Assembly: GCA_016185465.1 (NCBI GenBank)
Contig: JACPNO010000044.1
Location: 1 to 48,836 of the forward strand
From: Candidatus Solibacter usitatus
GTDB lineage: Bacteria > Acidobacteriota > Terriglobia > Bryobacterales > Bryobacteraceae
Direction: 5' to 3'
Length of the DNA: 48,836 nt
The notes under the pieces: model-generated
The model's input: the letters and a program-made list of their open reading frames with translations, nothing else
Database searches by the model: none
Told to the model about the DNA's origin: nothing
Shown: positions 46,012-48,836 of the stretch, piece by piece
How positions within the stretch are numbered: position 1 is the stretch's first letter
Layout: each line of letters begins with the position of its first letter
Translations under genes and position numbers: made by a program

Positions 46012-48108
46012 GTGAAAACGTACGAAAGCAAGGACATCCGCAACGTCGGTGTAGTGGGCCACGGCGGCTCTGGAAAGACCACGCTCACCGCCGCGGCATT
46101 GTTTACCACCGGAGCCACTAACCGGCTCACGCGCGTGGATGAAGGCAACACCGTCACCGACTACGACGAGGACGAGATCGCCCGCAAGATCACCATCTCA
46201 ACGGCGGTGGCGTTTGCCGATTGGAAGAAGATCAAAGTCAATATCCTGGACACGCCGGGCTACAACATCTTCATCAACGACACCCGCGCCTCGCTTGCCG
46301 CCGCCGATTCGGCTCTGGTGTGCGTCGACGCCGTGGCCGGAGTTGAAGTGCAGACGGAGAAAGTCTGGAGCTTCGCCGATGATTTCAAGCTGCCCCGCGC
46401 CGTCGTCATCAATAAGCTGGACCGGGAACGGTCGAGCTTCGAGCGCGCGCTCGACAGCGTGCAAACCCATTTCGGCCGCACCGCCGTGCCCATACAGCTT
46501 CCCCTGGGCGCCGAGCGCGAATTCAAGGGCGTGATCGATCTGGTTCGCATGAAAGCCTACACCTACACTCCCGATGGCGACGGCAAAGCCCGCGAAAGTG
46601 AAATCCCGGCCGATCTCGCCGAAGCTGCGCAATTGGGCCACGAAGCGCTGGTCGAAATGGTGGCCGAGGGCAATGACGAACTGCTGGAAGAGTTCTTCGA
46701 AAAAGGCACACTGCCGGTCGAGCATATTCTGGATGGCCTTAAGACCGCAGTGCGCGACATGCGCCTGTTTCCGGTGCTGTGTCTTTCCGGGTTGCACAAT
46801 GTCGGGACCGACCAGCTGCTGAATTTCATAGTGGAAAACCTCCCTGCCCCGACCGAGCGCGAGCCGGTCACCGCCACCCTCAACGGCCAGGAAGTGAAGC
46901 GGAAAATCTCGGCCACCGAGCCCGTTACGGCTTACGTGTTCAAGACCACCGCGGACCCGTTTTCCGGGCGGATTACGTTCTTCAAAGTCTACTCTGGCAT
47001 TCTTAAAAACGATGCCAACGTGCAGAATGTCAAGCGCGGCACCACCGAACGGCTGGCCCATATTGGCTGCCCGATGGGTAAGACCATCACGCCGGTCAAC
47101 GAGCTCTATGCGGGCGATATCGGCGTGGTGGCGAAACTGAAGGACACGCTCACCGGCGATACTCTGGCCGATAGAACCTCGCTGATCGCCTTCCCCGCTG
47201 TACAGCTTCCTGAGCCTTCAATCGCCTTCGCTATTGAAGCCAAGTCGCGCCAGGATGAAGATCGCGTGGGCCACGCCCTGCACCGCATTCTGGAGGAAGA
47301 TCAGTCGCTGCGGTTCTACCGCGATCCGCAGACTAAGGAATTCCTGCTGGCGGGCAGCGGGCAACAGCATTTGGAAATCATCGTCAGCCGTCTGAAGAAG
47401 CGTTATGGCGTGGAAGTGGCGCTCAAGGCTCCCAAAATCCCCTATCGCGAGACCATACGCGGCAAAGCGGACGTGCAGGGACGCCATAAGAAACAGACTG
47501 GCGGCCACGGGCAATTCGGCGATTGCTGGATCAAGATGGAACCCCTGCCGCGCGGCGCCAAGTTCGAGTTCGTCAACGATATCTTCGGCGGCTCGATTCC
47601 GAAAAACTACATCCCGGCGGTGGAAAAAGGCATCATCGAGACCGCCGAAAAGGGCTATCTGGCAGGCTATCCGATGGTCGATTTCCGGGTGATTCTCTAC
47701 GACGGTTCCTACCACGATGTGGATTCCTCGGAGCTTTCCTTTAAGCTGGCGGCTCGTAAAGCCTTCAAAAACGCCATGCAGCAGGCCAAACCAGCCTTGC
47801 TTGAGCCCATCATGAACGTGGAAATCCAGGCTCCGGTGGAGTATGCCGGCGACCTGATGGGCGATTTGAACGGCCGCCGGGGCCGCATCGCCGGCATGGA
47901 TACCAAAGGCCACACGCAGTTTATACGCGCCCAGGTGCCCATGGCCGATATGTTGAACTATCAAAACGACCTAACTTCCATGACTCAGGGCCGGGCGTCG
48001 TTCCATATGGAATTTGACCATTACGATTTCGTCCCGGCGCTGCAGGCGGACAAGATTATCGCCGCCGCCAAGGAAGGGCGGGCTGGCGAGGAGGAGGAGG
48101 AAGACTAG
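46012..48108 (+). CDS. fusA2: Elongation factor G-like GTPase (EF-G2 type)
   Basis: This 698-residue translational GTPase has all five EF-G domains. The G1 loop is GHGGSGKTT (residues 16-24) rather than the GHxDxGKTT of canonical EF-G; that variant marks the EF-G2/FusA2 group. G3 is DTPGY and G4 is NKLDR. Domain IV contains VQGRHKKQTGGHGQFGDCW and domain V ends PMADMLNYQNDLTSMTQGRASF. The acidic tail EEEEED is unusual. EF-G2 proteins show ribosome-stimulated GTPase activity in some species, but their role is not settled. A strong ribosome binding site, GGAGG at 45999-46003, lies 8 bases before the GTG start. Confidence 0.92.
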   Translation: MKTYESKDIRNVGVVGHGGSGKTTLTAAALFTTGATNRLTRVDEGNTVTDYDEDEIARKITISTAVAFADWKKIKVNILDTPGYNIFINDTRASLAAADSALVCVDAVAGVEVQTEKVWSFADDFKLPRAVVINKLDRERSSFERALDSVQTHFGRTAVPIQLPLGAEREFKGVIDLVRMKAYTYTPDGDGKARESEIPADLAEAAQLGHEALVEMVAEGNDELLEEFFEKGTLPVEHILDGLKTAVRDMRLFPVLCLSGLHNVGTDQLLNFIVENLPAPTEREPVTATLNGQEVKRKISATEPVTAYVFKTTADPFSGRITFFKVYSGILKNDANVQNVKRGTTERLAHIGCPMGKTITPVNELYAGDIGVVAKLKDTLTGDTLADRTSLIAFPAVQLPEPSIAFAIEAKSRQDEDRVGHALHRILEEDQSLRFYRDPQTKEFLLAGSGQQHLEIIVSRLKKRYGVEVALKAPKIPYRETIRGKADVQGRHKKQTGGHGQFGDCWIKMEPLPRGAKFEFVNDIFGGSIPKNYIPAVEKGIIETAEKGYLAGYPMVDFRVILYDGSYHDVDSSELSFKLAARKAFKNAMQQAKPALLEPIMNVEIQAPVEYAGDLMGDLNGRRGRIAGMDTKGHTQFIRAQVPMADMLNYQNDLTSMTQGRASFHMEFDHYDFVPALQADKIIAAAKEGRAGEEEEED

Positions 48109-48155
48109 GGTATACTGGTTAGGTTGCCTCGGATTCTTCCCGCAGTTTCCGGGCG

Positions 48156-48184
48156 TTGACCCTCAAGTGCCGATGTTGTAGAGT
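48156..48184 (+). promoter_or_regulatory. Sigma70-type promoter before the lipoprotein gene
   Basis: TTGACC at 48156-48161 and TAGAGT at 48179-48184 are separated by 17 bases. The expected start near 48191 leaves a leader of about 47 bases before TTG 48238, with GAGG at 48228-48231. Confidence 0.45.
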
Positions 48185-48237
48185 CTTAGGTTCGCTGACG
48201 CGGGATTGTAGCTGGAAAACGAACTTCGAGGTTCTCA

Positions 48238-48750
48238 TTGGCTTTTCGCCTTAAGACGCCGAGATGGTTTTTGCTGCCGGTGGTAGTCCTTTGTGGCTGC
48301 AGCGCCACGCAACCTTCGCAGAAGTTTATGCGATCGTTCATGCCGCCTGCGCCACGCCCGGTCCCGGTGGATATGGCGGCTCTGGAGCAGCCGACGGTCG
48401 AACCCAGTCCGCTGGCCAACAGCATGCCTGCGCTGCTGGACAGCGTCGGGGCAAACTCGGCGGGGGCTAAGAAATCGGACAACCTGCTGGAGCGGGCGCA
48501 GAGGCACTTTGAGCAAGGCCGTAAGTTTCTCCAGGTTAACGACAGTGACCAGGCCCGTAGCGAATTTGATACCGCCATCGACCTGATGCTGGAGGCTTCG
48601 CAAAATCCATCCAACCGGGAGCGCTACGAATCCAAGCTGGAAGAAATGGTGGATGCGATCCACCGCTACGATCTGGACGATTTAGGAAGCGCGGCGCCGG
48701 TCGACGAGCCGCAGCCGTGCAGGACCGGCACATCGATCTTTGCGCCGTAA
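48238..48750 (+). CDS. Lipoprotein, apparent N-terminal fragment of a lytic-transglycosylase-like protein
   Basis: The frame encodes 170 residues. A lipoprotein signal ends VVLCGCSA, with a lipobox cysteine near 21. Residues about 84-150 (LLERAQRHFEQGRKFLQVND, RYESKLEEMVDAIHRYDLD) form a helical TPR-like segment that, in my recollection, heads MltD/LysM-type transglycosylases in Acidobacteria. The match stops around residue 157 (VDEP). From about 48705 the sequence is antisense to a uvrA-like frame, and the last dozen residues (QPCRTGTSIFAP) are not expected for the family. No transglycosylase domain follows, so this looks like a 3'-truncated gene. The start is TTG 48238 with a GAGG 6 bases upstream. 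Confidence 0.6.
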   Translation: MAFRLKTPRWFLLPVVVLCGCSATQPSQKFMRSFMPPAPRPVPVDMAALEQPTVEPSPLANSMPALLDSVGANSAGAKKSDNLLERAQRHFEQGRKFLQVNDSDQARSEFDTAIDLMLEASQNPSNRERYESKLEEMVDAIHRYDLDDLGSAAPVDEPQPCRTGTSIFAP

Positions 48751-48836
48751 TGGGCGAGCACGCCTTTGAGGGCTTGCAGATAATAAGGCGAAGGCACCGA
48801 CGATGAGGACCAGGGCGCCACGGCGCCGTCCTCGAT
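48726..48836 (-). pseudogene. uvrA: uvrA fragment (excinuclease ABC subunit A), running off the right edge
   Basis: The reverse strand reads, from the edge inward, IEDGAVAPWSSSSVPSPYYL, then QALKGVLAHYGAKIDVP. This corresponds to the region of UvrA just after the first zinc-finger insertion, where E. coli has [20 protein letters not shown] and DHYKFDVEAPW. After this the frame runs about 17 codons of unrelated sequence to a TAG. UvrA normally continues for some 600 residues. The join with the forward lipoprotein gene therefore lacks the 3' ends of both genes. Whether uvrA is complete upstream of the window edge cannot be seen. Confidence 0.65.

Overview
This window looks like Acidobacteriota DNA, probably from the Solibacteres/Bryobacterales side. 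That placement is inferred from gene content: an S55 (SpoIVB-type) protein, a PQQ dehydrogenase, secreted DUF6807 and DUF362 proteins, ADOP-type ABC permeases, an EF-G2, and tandem HlyD/TolC export genes. Composition is GC-rich and coding density is very high. No rRNA, tRNA or CRISPR array was seen. Many starts are GTG or TTG. About a dozen genes have a -10-like hexamer (TATAAT, TACAAT or close) only 5-10 bases before the start codon, which suggests widespread leaderless transcription.

Layout. 1-2807 (-): 5' end of a small membrane protein and aceE. 2887-6942 (+): secreted S55 protein and beta-propeller protein. 7042-8889 (-): PQQ dehydrogenase. 8956-9321 (+): DUF192. 9302-11976 (-): scpA, scpB, a RluB-type pseudouridine synthase and a CoA-binding protein. 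12166-19977 (+): an export operon of three HlyD-type adaptors, one MacB-like permease without ATPase, and a TolC-type channel. 19982-23441 (+): a broken mutL, an SDR and a metal-binding-type secreted protein. 23425-29097 (-): an amidase reading into a purine permease, a secreted nucleosidase, glcE and glcF. 29126-32208: DUF6807 protein, a decayed IS110 element, a 5'-truncated nadD and a small conserved protein. 32228-37256: deoxyhypusine-synthase-like protein, VOC protein, C26 amidotransferase, enolase-superfamily protein, queuosine-precursor transporter, thiG, and a 37-residue basic protein. 37338-43140 (-): secreted protein, DUF362, RNB ribonuclease, broken ADOP permease. 43226-48750 (+): TauE/SafE, hydroxyproline-dehydratase-like enzyme, VapBC, EF-G2, and a truncated lipoprotein running into an antisense uvrA fragment at the right end.

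Two themes deserve attention. First, at least five loci carry what look like internal deletions: mutL, the amidase/permease junction, nadD, the ADOP permease, and the lipoprotein/uvrA junction. The IS110 copy is also heavily damaged. Each keeps well-conserved sequence right up to an abrupt join, so they are either recent deletions or assembly errors. The loss touches two DNA repair genes. Second, three families of palindromic repeats, two copies each, mostly sit at the ends of genes.

Functional links are inferences. The secreted nucleosidase and the neighbouring purine permease could form a nucleoside-salvage route. The adaptor/permease/TolC set is a tripartite exporter that needs an ATPase encoded elsewhere. 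No complete defence or biosynthetic cluster was recognised.
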